A stretch of DNA of 8,898 nucleotides. Origin: Roseimaritima sp. GTDB taxonomy: Bacteria > Planctomycetota > Planctomycetia > Pirellulales > Pirellulaceae. Location of the stretch: contig SLFV01000568.1 of the NCBI GenBank assembly GCA_007124075.1, positions 1 to 8,898 of the forward strand. The letters are read 5' to 3'. The translations under genes were made by a program, and so were the position numbers. The notes below the pieces were generated by a model. That model was not told the origin of the DNA. It searched no databases and saw only the letters and a program-made list of their open reading frames with translations. The stretch's first letter is position 1. Each line of letters begins with the position of its first letter. Positions 6,001 to 8,898 of this stretch are shown piece after piece.

Positions 6001-8898
6001 CAGCCGACGCCGGTTCCGTTGGTGGGGATCAACGGGCAAAACCTGGCGCTACAAGCTCCCCCAGTCGCAAGTCCCAATAGTTGGCGCCAAGCCATCGCAT
6101 CGCTGGGGGATTTCGCGGGAGATACGGGGGTGGTGATCGAATTCCGGTACATCACGGGAGCGCAGCCCTCGCTTGCCGAAGGGTTGTTCCTAGACAACTT
6201 CATCGTCGGGTTTGCCGAACGTGGCGAGATGATTTTGGGGGCCCAACGCGGCGACGCTCAGTTTACCGGCTTCGCGGGCCTGGGAGGACTGTCGGGCGAG
6301 TACCAACTGGAGGTTCGCGGGGCATCGGCCTACGGGACGTCTGTTCCTGGCGGGCTGCAAGTGGACCGTGTGTTTGATACCAACGATCGCCTGACGCAAG
6401 CGATCACCCTGGTCGCCCCGTTGGGTTCGCAAATCGGCAATGGGGACCGATTTACATTAAATGACGGCGCAACGTCGGTCACGTTTGAATTCAATTCGGT
6501 GGCGGGCTTTACCCCAGGCGTGATTCGAATTCCGTACGCTGCCAGCGACTCGGCAACCCAGATTGCTCAGCGTTTGATCAACGCGATCAACAGTTCGATT
6601 GTGCAGTCCAGCCTGAACATCAAAGCCGCTCCCGCGTCGGGCAATCAGTCACTGACCGCAACCGACGCCCGCGTCAATTTGCACGGCGTGGTGATCGGAC
6701 AGTTTCAGGAAATCCAACGCGTGACCGATGCGCCTGCAACGCTGCAAGGCACACCCCGGCCCGGGGGAGGTCGCAATATTCAATTGGCCGCGATTCGGCA
6801 TGATGGATATGGGGATCGGAACGTTCAACGGATTCAAGGCCAGTTCATTGTTGACAGTACGACAATCAGTCACACCCAAGGCGTGGCATTGTGGTCGGAA
6901 CAACCCCCGCGGTCGACCGACCCACGCGACGGACAAGGATTCAGCTACTTGGTCGCTCCTCCCGTCGGCCCGACCTTGGCCGGTGCGGCGATCAACCTTC
7001 CCACGCTCAACGATTCGGTCTTGGGCGGTCTGCAAACGGGAGCGGTTTTTCAGAACAACATCATCGATCAACCGGGGACGGTGGGCATCAAGGTGGATGG
7101 GCTGACCCGGCCGATGATCGTGACGGTGGCTTCGACCGGAAGTGATGATTCCCCCTTGCGAGTCCCCGCGGTCAACGATGGGGATACGTTTACGATAGAT
7201 GCGGGTGGGACCCGCGTGGTCTTTGAATTCGACGACGTCGGTGGCGCGGCGACGACGGCTAACGGTAGCGGCACCGTCGGAGGCAACGGGGTTCGGGATG
7301 GGCACATCCCCATCTATTTTCATCATCGTGCCGCATCGGGGAACTATAACTTCCAAAACAATGTGATCACTTCACTGGATGCGATCCTGGTAGGGATGCA
7401 GCAAGCCATCAACGGCAGCAAACTAGTGACCAACAACCAACTTGGGTTGGTCCGTGCCTATGTTGCACCATCGTTGCTTGATCCCGGGCTGCCCGCTCTG
7501 TACATCGAAGGAGCGACCGGATTTTATTCCAACCGAGGAATCTTCGGGATGCAATTGGCCCCGGTTGCGGAGGTGCCGCAACCCTTTGTGCGGATCGTCA
7601 ACAATACGATCTATGGCAGTGATGGTCGCGAGAGCGAATTCGCGGGTTCACCCACAAGCGAGCCGAATGAGACGATTTTTGACGCGATCGACACAAAGTT
7701 GGGGCGGGCTCACGCTGCCCCCTACGTGCGTCAAGGAATCATCGGTGACACCAATGGATCGTTGCCTGCCGACCGTGACGTGGACATGTTCAAGGTGGAA
7801 CTGGATGTTGGCGACCGGTTGATCGTTGATATCGACACGCTACCTGATGGTCCGGCGACCGTTCTGCGGTTGTTCGATGAGCGTGGCGTTCCGCAGGAAT
7901 TTATCACCGGTGCGGGTGTCGTGCGCTCAGTTAGCGAAACCGGTCCGCTACCGACCCACCTAAAACGTGGTTCGACGGCGGGCTCCCCCGCAACCGACGC
8001 TGCCAATAACCGCGATGGTTTCATCGATTTCACCGCCACCCGCAGTGGGACGTACTTCGTGGGGGTTAGCAGTCGCGGCAACGATCGTTATGACGCATTA
8101 AGCCTGGCCGGGCGCACGACTGGCGAAGGCGGAAGCGGGCAGTACACGATCGCGATGGAAGTGCTGGCACCGCGTGATTTTGTGATGATGCTGCAGGGTG
8201 GCGCGGGGACGGGTACCCGAACGGGAAACCTGGTCGGTGCCACCTTCACGATCACGCAGATTCCCGATGTAAGGGGAAATGCGAGTTTTGGTTCGTTTGG
8301 TAATCAAGTTACTTTTGAATTCACAAACAACAGTGGGGCTGCCGTCCTTCCCAATGGGAATATCAATGTGCCCCTGTTGGACGGTGCCAATGGCGGTTAT
8401 CGCACGCAGGAAATCATGCGGGCAATCTCCAGTGCAATCAATCGCACCATCAACGGGCTGCCCGTCGTCGGGAATCATGTCGGGGGTAATGGCCCTGAGG
8501 GTCGCAGTGGTCCGCTCCCGCGGGTGCAAGCTATTCCGTTGGGGGGTGCGGCTGCGAATAATGGGGATATCAATAAAATCGGGACCGGCGCGATTCCGGG
8601 GAACACGAATTTGTACTCACGATTGCCCGGCTTTGGACACGATCGCCGCGAAACTGGGGGTGGCCTGACGCAACAGGGTGTTACCAGTAACGGCCTGAGC
8701 GACGGTGCGGGCACCAGCGAATTGTTCGTCCAGATCTCCAACGCGGCTCGCATTGAATTAAGCTCGGCCGCTCGGGCAGGCGGGTTGCGATTGGGGCCGG
8801 ACTTGACCGAGGGGCAGTTTTCTAACCAGTCGGGGCAATTGATTCCGGAGGCGGGGATCATGGTGATGCAAGGTGCCAGCCCGACCATCGTCAATAAC
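1..8898 (+). CDS. Internal fragment of a giant modular surface/secreted protein (PPC sandwiches, beta-helices, FEF modules), open at both ends
   Basis: Frame 1 is uninterrupted for 2966 codons, with no start or stop that can be assigned. The first in-frame ATG is at 517 (residue 173), but PPC coding signal (DVDLYRFEV at residues 41-49) lies upstream of it, so it is not the start. The product is a string of beta-rich extracellular modules: at least four PPC-type domains plus one weaker one, three to four right-handed beta-helix segments, an FN3-like domain, a MAM-like jelly roll, and four clear copies plus one weak copy of an FEF module. No signal peptide, membrane segment, sortase or autotransporter anchor, or enzyme motif is visible. 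The segment has zero cysteines and about 19 lysines. The family resemblance, recalled rather than searched, is to giant planctomycete proteins annotated as pre-peptidase C-terminal domain-containing or hemagglutinin-like. Secretion is inferred from the domain types. The function is probably structural or adhesive, but that is not shown. The reading frame is very certain and the role is not. Confidence 0.97.
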   Translation, partial: MNPTLSSGATNLTQLRDLEPSFPSNLDILHGRHVHRPDSIDVDLYRFEVDLGPDARSGQFTAELFAERLPDSSSLDGTLRLFRDDRAAIETDLGIGSAVSIQLTSQRPGGLGNNTRVDFVRSFGGDIEVRQTLDPEGNPIANGIEVLLPLSTTLELGDLLDEINNHPIASGLMRAELRVGSRDQDISGGNFSNPLLLRGGELVELARNDDYFSNDSLLTASLPNGIYYIGVAASGNDRYDPQLTASGDGGRTQGAYELALKFEPLLGQVDTIRDRDNPRQGVPGTALDGNGDGLPGGAKNFWFQTRPLDRLLEVTANGEAINPGQTFTLVGSNGQSRRFEFVPQGSLPAAGNVAVFYNPTDAMTPTLIANAIRNAINVPAVRNALGITAFSFSAERPDVIRLDGERSVRLGQEFRGMTVHGRTVFVDKLGGFNSDGSLSQPFNNIANPAVPNAFGAVSPGDIVRIVGNGGQDGDLSTPDDNFAYQVGTTETGGGTLEDGRNLLVPRGVKVMIDAGAAIKLRNAAIVVGSTGLVNDRSGGVLQVLGTPRLVELSEPVLAGTTVVDVGVNLAGDSGSVILTSTRDRSVDAAAAGNSLAPGPGNWGGIIFRRDFDQTQGRPDLEDEGIFLQTVNHADIRFGGGSNVLIESVQQSVNPIQMVNLRPNVTFNRLTSNAGAAMSASPDSFEETSFQAPRFQQDLPFTADYSRVGPDIRNNFLENNSINGLFVRAETTPNQPARQLTVAGRFDNIDIVHYIAENLVIAGNPGGSIQDGVRPLLSDVSGVAIPGSGTLSVGDYAYQLTFVDRFGFESLAAIDPTSSIALAANGSIELFNLPTVPSGGEYLSRRLYRRAPGETEYRLAAELDATRSRFLDNGQRAGVALDLARQGIRGRLNASLVVDPGTVVKLVGSRIELGHGSQLLAEGVEGLPVVFTSIADDRYGAGGSFDTNNSGSLPNPIVPARGNWAGIYGGPTSHISIDHAIIAYGGGLSLVEGGQTKAFNALELQQATARVTNTRFEYNANGQGGAGPVGRNGRLGNTPATIFARFTQPILVGNEFLENRGPVIDIDSDSLTAERVVDLGRQSGALDRLADLDDNFGPLIRRNAMQSTPSDSAAQRQLNGMYVRGGVLSTSSIWDDTDIVHMVFDSIVVGNQVSGGELRLQSRPDESLVIKLSGSGNPNGFTTGTGFTATGSAANLTDRIGGTIQVVGLPGAPVVMTSLADDTVGAGRQLDGRAQTDTNGDGFGSRPFPNDWRGLVFDEFSNDRNVAVVLEQELATEVAPGLNSSVENAQVLGELAENFYSGDENFRLGFEVHGFLSGVNDVDVYSFSGVAGTPVWFDIDKTSIGLDTVLEILDSSGNVLAQSSNSFAEADDPSLINVFGPDLQGRVGPLSRFDGAFAKRGAFGLYEDFGSTNPRDAGFNVVLPGSTGGRSVYYVRVRSASVNPNDAAGGLSRGGYVLQVRLSEQQEFPGSTVQFADIRYANHGVRLRGLPNNSPLIGEIGEDEATSFAVNNNALTPSAFANYGTRPQYVGNLASTRNDAISIAGELTTGSDIDFFRLDVAFDGGAAFSQLQKSAVFDIDYADGFSRAGTTISVFYDDGTGPRLVLVGSGSNIAEDQASPLATEIGELLTRGSGGTADPFIGPVSLPQGSYFIAVTADGVQPQQLETNSLLRREPLDSVLRIFDDSVESIGTFGTGSAVMPQRGAFVDSLDPGWSVTTDRGGNQGHQRLATFNGSRAATAINPGTVVFASEPNNTFTQAVDLELFDWNLGFNPNVGSTTANTSEIIPWITANGSMANDFVDIFRFEVPNDAAQVYLDIDNGFNPSDPTGPGSVDLKLQLFREVIDPFTFAVSYQLVSSNSNANASFGAGGSQPGLPGNLNSTLSADPFIQTTLTEGTYFVAVSPEATTYNAADGTFTLAPENRPTTGNYALQVSVSGHSFGTGLTANQSYHFDRSEPNGVLRSAAFDLSGYSAADLPRFYFDYFRSTSFFDTIEMRIHSDQQPTPVPLVGINGQNLALQAPPVASPNSWRQAIASLGDFAGDTGVVIEFRYITGAQPSLAEGLFLDNFIVGFAERGEMILGAQRGDAQFTGFAGLGGLSGEYQLEVRGASAYGTSVPGGLQVDRVFDTNDRLTQAITLVAPLGSQIGNGDRFTLNDGATSVTFEFNSVAGFTPGVIRIPYAASDSATQIAQRLINAINSSIVQSSLNIKAAPASGNQSLTATDARVNLHGVVIGQFQEIQRVTDAPATLQGTPRPGGGRNIQLAAIRHDGYGDRNVQRIQGQFIVDSTTISHTQGVALWSEQPPRSTDPRDGQGFSYLVAPPVGPTLAGAAINLPTLNDSVLGGLQTGAVFQNNIIDQPGTVGIKVDGLTRPMIVTVASTGSDDSPLRVPAVNDGDTFTIDAGGTRVVFEFDDVGGAATTANGSGTVGGNGVRDGHIPIYFHHRAASGNYNFQNNVITSLDAILVGMQQAINGSKLVTNNQLGLVRAYVAPSLLDPGLPALYIEGATGFYSNRGIFGMQLAPVAEVPQPFVRIVNNTIYGSDGRESEFAGSPTSEPNETIFDAIDTKLGRAHAAPYVRQGIIGDTNGSLPADRDVDMFKVELDVGDRLIVDIDTLPDGPATVLRLFDERGVPQEFITGAGVVRSVSETGPLPTHLKRGSTAGSPATDAANNRDGFIDFTATRSGTYFVGVSSRGNDRYDALSLAGRTTGEGGSGQYTIAMEVLAPRDFVMMLQGGAGTGTRTGNLVGATFTITQIPDVRGNASFGSFGNQVTFEFTNNSGAAVLPNGNINVPLLDGANGGYRTQEIMRAISSAINRTINGLPVVGNHVGGNGPEGRSGPLPRVQAIPLGGAAANNGDINKIGTGAIPGNTNLYSRLPGFGHDRRETGGGLTQQGVTSNGLSDGAGTSELFVQISNAARIELSSAARAGGLRLGPDLTEGQFSNQSGQLIPEAGIMVMQGASPTIVNN
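82..792 (+). other. PPC-type beta-sandwich P1, split by an insertion
   Basis: Residues 28-264 carry the marks of a bacterial pre-peptidase C-terminal (PPC) domain. These are DVDLYRFEV (41-49), LDGTLRLF (75-82), ELARNDDYFSNDSLLTASL (204-222), the GIYYIGVAASGNDRYD strand pair (225-240) and the closing strand GAYELALKF (254-262). PPC domains are small beta-sandwiches found as accessory modules in secreted proteins and are often calcium-linked. Here the LRLF strand and the ARNDD turn, normally adjacent, are separated by about 105 residues of other sequence (M1). The domain is not a peptidase despite the family name. Confidence 0.8.
277..594 (+). other. Inserted segment M1 inside P1, divergent FEF-like module
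   Basis: Residues 93-198 lie between two strands of the P1 sandwich. NNTRVDFV (113-120) followed by IEVLLPL (144-150) and LGDLLDEINN (156-165) has the same order as the FEF modules: a strand ending T-x-V-x-F, a second strand, then a helix ending in I-N. Unlike the other copies it lacks a clear G-x-T-F-T strand and the exact FEF triplet, so its membership is tentative. The following MRAELRVGS resembles a closing strand. Confidence 0.45.
808..918 (+). other. Acidic Asp/Gly linker with calcium-loop-like DGNGDG, ending in FWF
   Basis: Residues 270-306 run from DTIRDRDNP through LDGNGDGLPGG (287-297) to KNFWFQTR (299-306). The D288-G-N290-G-D292-G pattern spaces side chains like a calcium-binding loop, but it is single and unpaired, so it is not a dockerin or an EF-hand pair. 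From memory, giant planctomycete proteins carry a similar DGDxDGxPGG...FWF block just before the FVDK block. Here the two are separated by module M2. Confidence 0.5.
955..1260 (+). repeat. FEF module, copy M2
   Basis: Residues 319-420 show the module order: GQTFTL (324-329), RRFEF (337-341), a strand NVAVFYNP, the helix IANAIRNAIN (368-377), then GITAFSF and DVIRLDG strands. Spacing from the TFT strand to FEF is about 15 residues, and from FEF to the IN end of the helix about 38. The probable fold is beta strands packed with one amphipathic helix. The order resembles the flagellin/FliD 'IN' motif (strand, helix ending IN, strand ending in a G-[VI]-T-A type turn), but homology is not established. 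It sits between the FWF linker and the beta-helix entry block. Confidence 0.7.
1261..1563 (+). other. Beta-helix entry block (DUF1565-like)
   Basis: Residues 421-521 begin GRTVFVDKLGG (421-431), pass through SLSQPFNNIANP (317-type 'x-PF-x-x-I' turn at residues 438-449) and SPGDIVRIVGNGGQDGDLS (458-476), and lead into VPRGVKVMIDAGAAIKL (504-520). The pattern V-D-x...PFxxI...GDxVxI is that of DUF1565 and pectate-lyase-like N-terminal caps of right-handed parallel beta-helices. The same block is recalled as strongly conserved in giant planctomycete proteins, which supports the taxonomic guess. It overlaps the first coil of H1. Confidence 0.65.
1510..2121 (+). other. Right-handed beta-helix segment H1
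   Basis: Residues 504-707 start with PRGVKVMIDAGAAIKL and run through short strands alternating with Gly/Asn turns: SVILTSTRD (575-583), GNWGGIIF (600-607), NHADIRFGGG (631-640) and IQMVNLRPNVTFNRLTSNAG (655-674), then SASPDSFEETSF (678-689). The 'V-x-x-G-x-x-I-K-x ... I-L-T-S ... G-x-W-x-G-I' order recurs in H2 and H3. Beta-helices of this type form long rods in adhesins and polysaccharide-active proteins. No catalytic residues of a pectate lyase are recognisable. Confidence 0.65.
2122..2295 (+). repeat. DxDIVH repeat, copy R1
   Basis: Residues 708-765 read GPDIRNNFLENNSINGLFVR (708-727), then QLTVAGRFDNIDIVHYIAEN (739-758) and LVIAGNPGG. R2 repeats the order GPxIRxN ... NGxxVR ... DxxDIVH ... 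VxGN. It follows a beta-helix in both cases, so it is probably the C-terminal turn or cap of the rod or an extra set of coils. Confidence 0.7.
2320..2622 (+). other. FN3-like beta-sandwich between helices
   Basis: Residues 774-874 contain LSVGDYAYQLTFVDRFGFES (790-809), GSIELFNLPTV (825-835), YLSRRLYRRAPGETEYRLAA (841-860) and RSRFLDNGQ (866-874). The pattern Y-x-Y-x-L-T-F-V-D-x-x-G-x-E-S, then a strand, R-R-L-Y-R and F-x-D-x-G is typical of FN3-like sandwiches in phage and bacterial surface proteins. It interrupts the beta-helix between R1 and H2, as a knob on the rod. It probably has a spacing or ligand-binding role. A divergent PPC-like or other Ig-like fold is possible. Confidence 0.6.
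2644..3285 (+). other. Right-handed beta-helix segment H2
   Basis: Residues 882-1095 contain VVDPGTVVKLVGSRIELG (896-913), LPVVFTSIADDRYGAGG (926-942), ARGNWAGIYGG (959-969), ISIDHAIIAYGGG (974-986), and later coils with VTNTRFEYNANGQGG (1010-1024) and PILVGNEFLENRGPVIDIDS (1048-1067). The succession of short hydrophobic strands ended by N or G is the usual coil pattern of a parallel beta-helix. It aligns by eye with H1 and, more closely, with H3 over the FTSxADDxxGAG stretch. Confidence 0.7.
3286..3480 (+). repeat. DxDIVH repeat, copy R2
   Basis: Residues 1096-1160 read GPLIRRNAMQS (1096-1106), QLNGMYVRGGVLSTSSIWDD (1117-1136), TDIVHMVFDSIVVGN (1137-1151) and GGELRLQ. This matches the R1 order of GPxIR, NGxxVR, DxxDIVH and VxGN. 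The spacing between R1 and R2 is 388 residues (1164 bases, in frame). The DDTDIVH form is the one recalled from other giant planctomycete proteins, while R1 has DNIDIVH. Confidence 0.7.
3481..3840 (+). other. Right-handed beta-helix segment H3
   Basis: Residues 1161-1280 hold ESLVIKLSGSG (1165-1175), IGGTIQVVGLPGAPVVMTSL (1199-1218), ADDTVGAG (1219-1226), the acidic loop DTNGDGFG (1236-1243) and NDWRGLVFDEFSNDRNVAVV (1249-1268). The PVVMTSLADDTVGAG stretch repeats PVVFTSIADDRYGAG of H2 285 residues earlier. D1236-T-N1238-G-D1240-G is a second single calcium-loop-like motif. The segment ends a rod that started at H1 and leads straight into PPC domain P2. Confidence 0.65.
3841..4383 (+). other. 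PPC-type beta-sandwich P2
   Basis: Residues 1281-1461 begin LNSSVENAQVLGEL and continue FEVHGFLSGVNDVDVYSFSG (1310-1329), VWFDIDKTSIGLDTVLEILD (1334-1353), SSGNVLAQSSNSF, SVYYVRVRSAS (1430-1440) and GGYVLQVRL (1453-1461). This is the clearest PPC pattern in the window: DVDVYSF, then the LDTxLxILD strand, then a Y-Y-V-R-V strand and the final Y-x-L-x-V strand. About 65 residues with an odd DLQGRVGPLSRFDGAF stretch separate the central and last strands, longer than usual. Confidence 0.85.
4384..4527 (+). other. Short helix-like connector between P2 and P3
   Basis: Residues 1462-1509 contain PGSTVQFADIRYANHGVRLR (1468-1487) and NNSPLIGEIGEDEATSFAVN. VQFADIRYANHGVRLRG has the strand-turn rhythm of a beta-helix coil (compare NHADIRFGGG in H1). 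It may be one or two leftover coils linking two sandwiches. It is too short to assign further. Confidence 0.4.
4528..5070 (+). other. PPC-like beta-sandwich P3, divergent
   Basis: Residues 1510-1690 contain AISIAGELTTGSDIDFFRLD (1539-1558), AVFDIDYADGFS (1572-1583), TTISVFYDDGTG (1589-1600) and PQGSYFIAVTADGVQP (1646-1661). These follow the PPC order: G-x-L, SDIDFFRLDV in place of DVDxYxF, a V-F-D-I-D strand, an I-S-V-F-x-D strand and a G-x-Y-F-I-A-V strand. The domain lacks a clear closing Y-x-L-x-V strand and instead runs into PLDSVLRIFDDSVESIG (1674-1690). Confidence 0.6.
5071..5244 (+). other. Uncharacterised linker between P3 and P4
   Basis: Residues 1691-1748 contain AFVDSLDPGWSVTTDRGGNQ (1704-1723), GHQRLATFNGSRAATAINPG and TVVFA. 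No family is recognised. The Asp/Gly/Asn-rich composition matches the rest of the protein, and the reading frame is uninterrupted. DPGWSVTTDRGGNQGHQ could be the first strands of a jelly-roll-like fold. Confidence 0.35.
5245..5808 (+). other. PPC-type beta-sandwich P4
   Basis: Residues 1749-1936 begin SEPNNTFTQAVDLELFDWNL (1749-1768), the E-P-N-x-T...A linker common before PPC domains and repeated before P5 as SEPNETIFDAIDT. They continue DFVDIFRFEVPNDAAQVYLD (1797-1816), VDLKLQLFR (1832-1840), GTYFVAVSPEATTYN (1895-1909) and GNYALQVSVSG (1926-1936). The FVDIFRFEV strand stands for DVDxYxF. The domain is long for a PPC because of Asn/Ser/Gly-rich loops around 1855-1880. Confidence 0.75.
5821..6237 (+). 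other. MAM-like / InhA-type jelly-roll domain
   Basis: Residues 1941-2079 contain SYHFDRSEPNGVLRSAAFDL (1948-1967), LPRFYFDYFRST (1975-1986), FDTIEMRIHSD (1989-1999), SWRQAIASLGDFAGDTGVVI (2027-2046), EFRYITGAQPS and GLFLDNFIVGFAERGE (2061-2076). The order is strand L-S-x-F-D-L-S-G, L-x-F-x-Y, D-x-I-E-x-x-I, then W-x-x-A-x-x-x-L-G-x-F-A-G, V-I-E-F-R-Y and G-L-F-L-D-N-F-I-V-G. That is the pattern of MAM-like jelly rolls in immune-inhibitor-A-type and other secreted bacterial proteins. A carbohydrate- or protein-binding role is plausible but unproven. Confidence 0.6.
6238..6417 (+). other. Closing strand and linker after the jelly roll
   Basis: Residues 2080-2139 contain DAQFTGFAGLGGLSGEYQLE (2085-2104) followed by VRGASAYGTS and VFDTNDRLTQAITLVA. 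SGEYQLEVRG looks like the final Y-x-L-x-V strand of a PPC sandwich, so the jelly roll may itself be nested within or appended to a PPC-like fold. FDTNDRLTQA resembles the N-D-T-x-x-x-A leader of another module. Confidence 0.4.
6418..6690 (+). repeat. FEF module, copy M3 (best-preserved copy)
   Basis: Residues 2140-2230 give the most compact form: GDRFTLND (2148-2155), SVTFEFNSV (2159-2167), GVIRIPY (2173-2179), the helix IAQRLINAIN (2188-2197), then LNIKAAPASG (2205-2214) and SLTATDARVNLHG. TFT to FEF is 14 residues and FEF to the IN end 35, close to M2. The helix has hydrophobics at i, i+4 and i+7 positions. This copy is the best template for defining the family. Confidence 0.75.
6721..7140 (+). 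other. Beta-helix-like segment H4
   Basis: Residues 2241-2380 contain NIQLAAIRHDGYGDRNVQRI (2259-2278), QGQFIVDSTTISHTQGVALW (2279-2298) and TGAVFQNNIIDQPGTVGIKV (2346-2365). Strands ending in N-N or Q-G, such as FQNNIIDQ, and the G-I-x-V-x-G end are typical of parallel beta-helix coils. The Pro-rich stretch around PPRSTDPRDGQGF (2302-2314) and the segment around 2320-2340 are probably a loop protruding from the rod. Confidence 0.5.
7168..7548 (+). repeat. FEF module, copy M4, with enlarged loop
   Basis: Residues 2390-2516 show GDTFTIDAG (2394-2402), RVVFEFDDVG (2405-2414), GHIPIYF (2434-2440), the helix ILVGMQQAINGSK (2462-2474) and a closing strand LPALYIEGATG (2498-2508). TFT to FEF is again 14 residues, but FEF to the IN end is 63 instead of 35-42, because a Gly/Asn/Thr-rich loop (GGAATTANGSGTVGGNG) and a further loop are added. 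It is flanked by beta-helix-like coils on both sides (H4 before, RIVNNTIYGSDG after). Confidence 0.65.
7549..7656 (+). other. Single helix-like coil VRIVNNTIYGSDG and linker
   Basis: Residues 2517-2552 contain QPFVRIVNNTIYGSDG (2527-2542), a strand-N-N-turn-strand signature of a beta-helix coil, and then an acidic/Ser-rich linker to the next PPC leader. It resembles the ASPTIVNN at the window end. It is probably the last coil of H4, resumed after the M4 insertion. Confidence 0.4.
7657..8166 (+). other. PPC-type beta-sandwich P5
   Basis: Residues 2553-2722 start with the leader SEPNETIFDAIDTKLG, then GIIGDTNGSLPADRDVDMFK (2579-2598), VGDRLIVDIDTLPDGPATVL (2603-2622), RLFDERGVPQ, SGTYFVGVSSRGNDRYDAL (2682-2700) and GSGQYTIAMEVL (2711-2722). 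It is an unsplit version of P1. The GNDRYD hexapeptide appears in both, encoded by 18 bases differing at one position. PPC role and fold are as for P2. RDVDMFK keeps the DVD acidic pair. Confidence 0.85.
8230..8610 (+). repeat. FEF module, copy M5
   Basis: Residues 2744-2870 contain GATFTITQ (2746-2753), NQVTFEFTN (2768-2776), NINVPLL (2787-2793) and the helix IMRAISSAIN (2805-2814), then a Gly/Asn-rich tail VVGNHVGGNGPEGRSGPLP and VQAIPLGG. TFT to FEF is 26 residues, longer than in M2-M4 because of the DVRGNASFGSFG insertion. FEF to the IN end is 42. It follows P5 directly, as M2 follows P1. Confidence 0.65.
8611..8898 (+). other. Start of a further beta-helix block, cut by the window end
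   Basis: Residues 2871-2966 contain YSRLPGFGHDRRETGGG (2873-2889 region), TSELFVQISNAARIELSSAA (2905-2924) and IPEAGIMVMQGASPTIVNN (2948-2966). The final G-A-S-P-T-I-x-N-N looks like the first coil of a beta-helix, so the protein continues downstream. GHDR...GGGL...SELFV and ASPTI-NN are recalled as a conserved block in giant planctomycete proteins. Confidence 0.5.

Noticed and set aside
6418..6690. Flagellin or FliD gene fragment from the IN-like motif
   Set aside because: The resemblance is limited to the order of strands and an I-N helix end. The surrounding sequence is PPC, jelly-roll and beta-helix, not flagellar.
6649..7356. 235-codon open frame on the - strand
   Set aside because: It lies opposite the giant gene. 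Its translation is Arg/Asp/His-rich with no recognisable motif, and it is explained by the GC-rich codon pattern of the + strand gene, which shows clear module motifs here (M3-M4).
82..8166. Peptidase activity suggested by the PPC (pre-peptidase C-terminal) name
   Set aside because: No catalytic peptidase domain or motif was seen. PPC modules occur in many non-enzymatic secreted proteins.
8098..8529. 143-codon open frame on the - strand, and a 139-codon one at 8475-8894
   Set aside because: Antisense shadows of P5/M5, with no domain pattern and no supporting ribosome binding site noted.
1..8898. Pseudogene, frameshift, CRISPR array, insertion sequence or tandem DNA repeat
   Set aside because: The frame is intact throughout. 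Repeats are diverged at DNA level and visible mainly as protein motifs, and no inverted-repeat ends, transposase or regularly spaced direct repeats were seen by eye.
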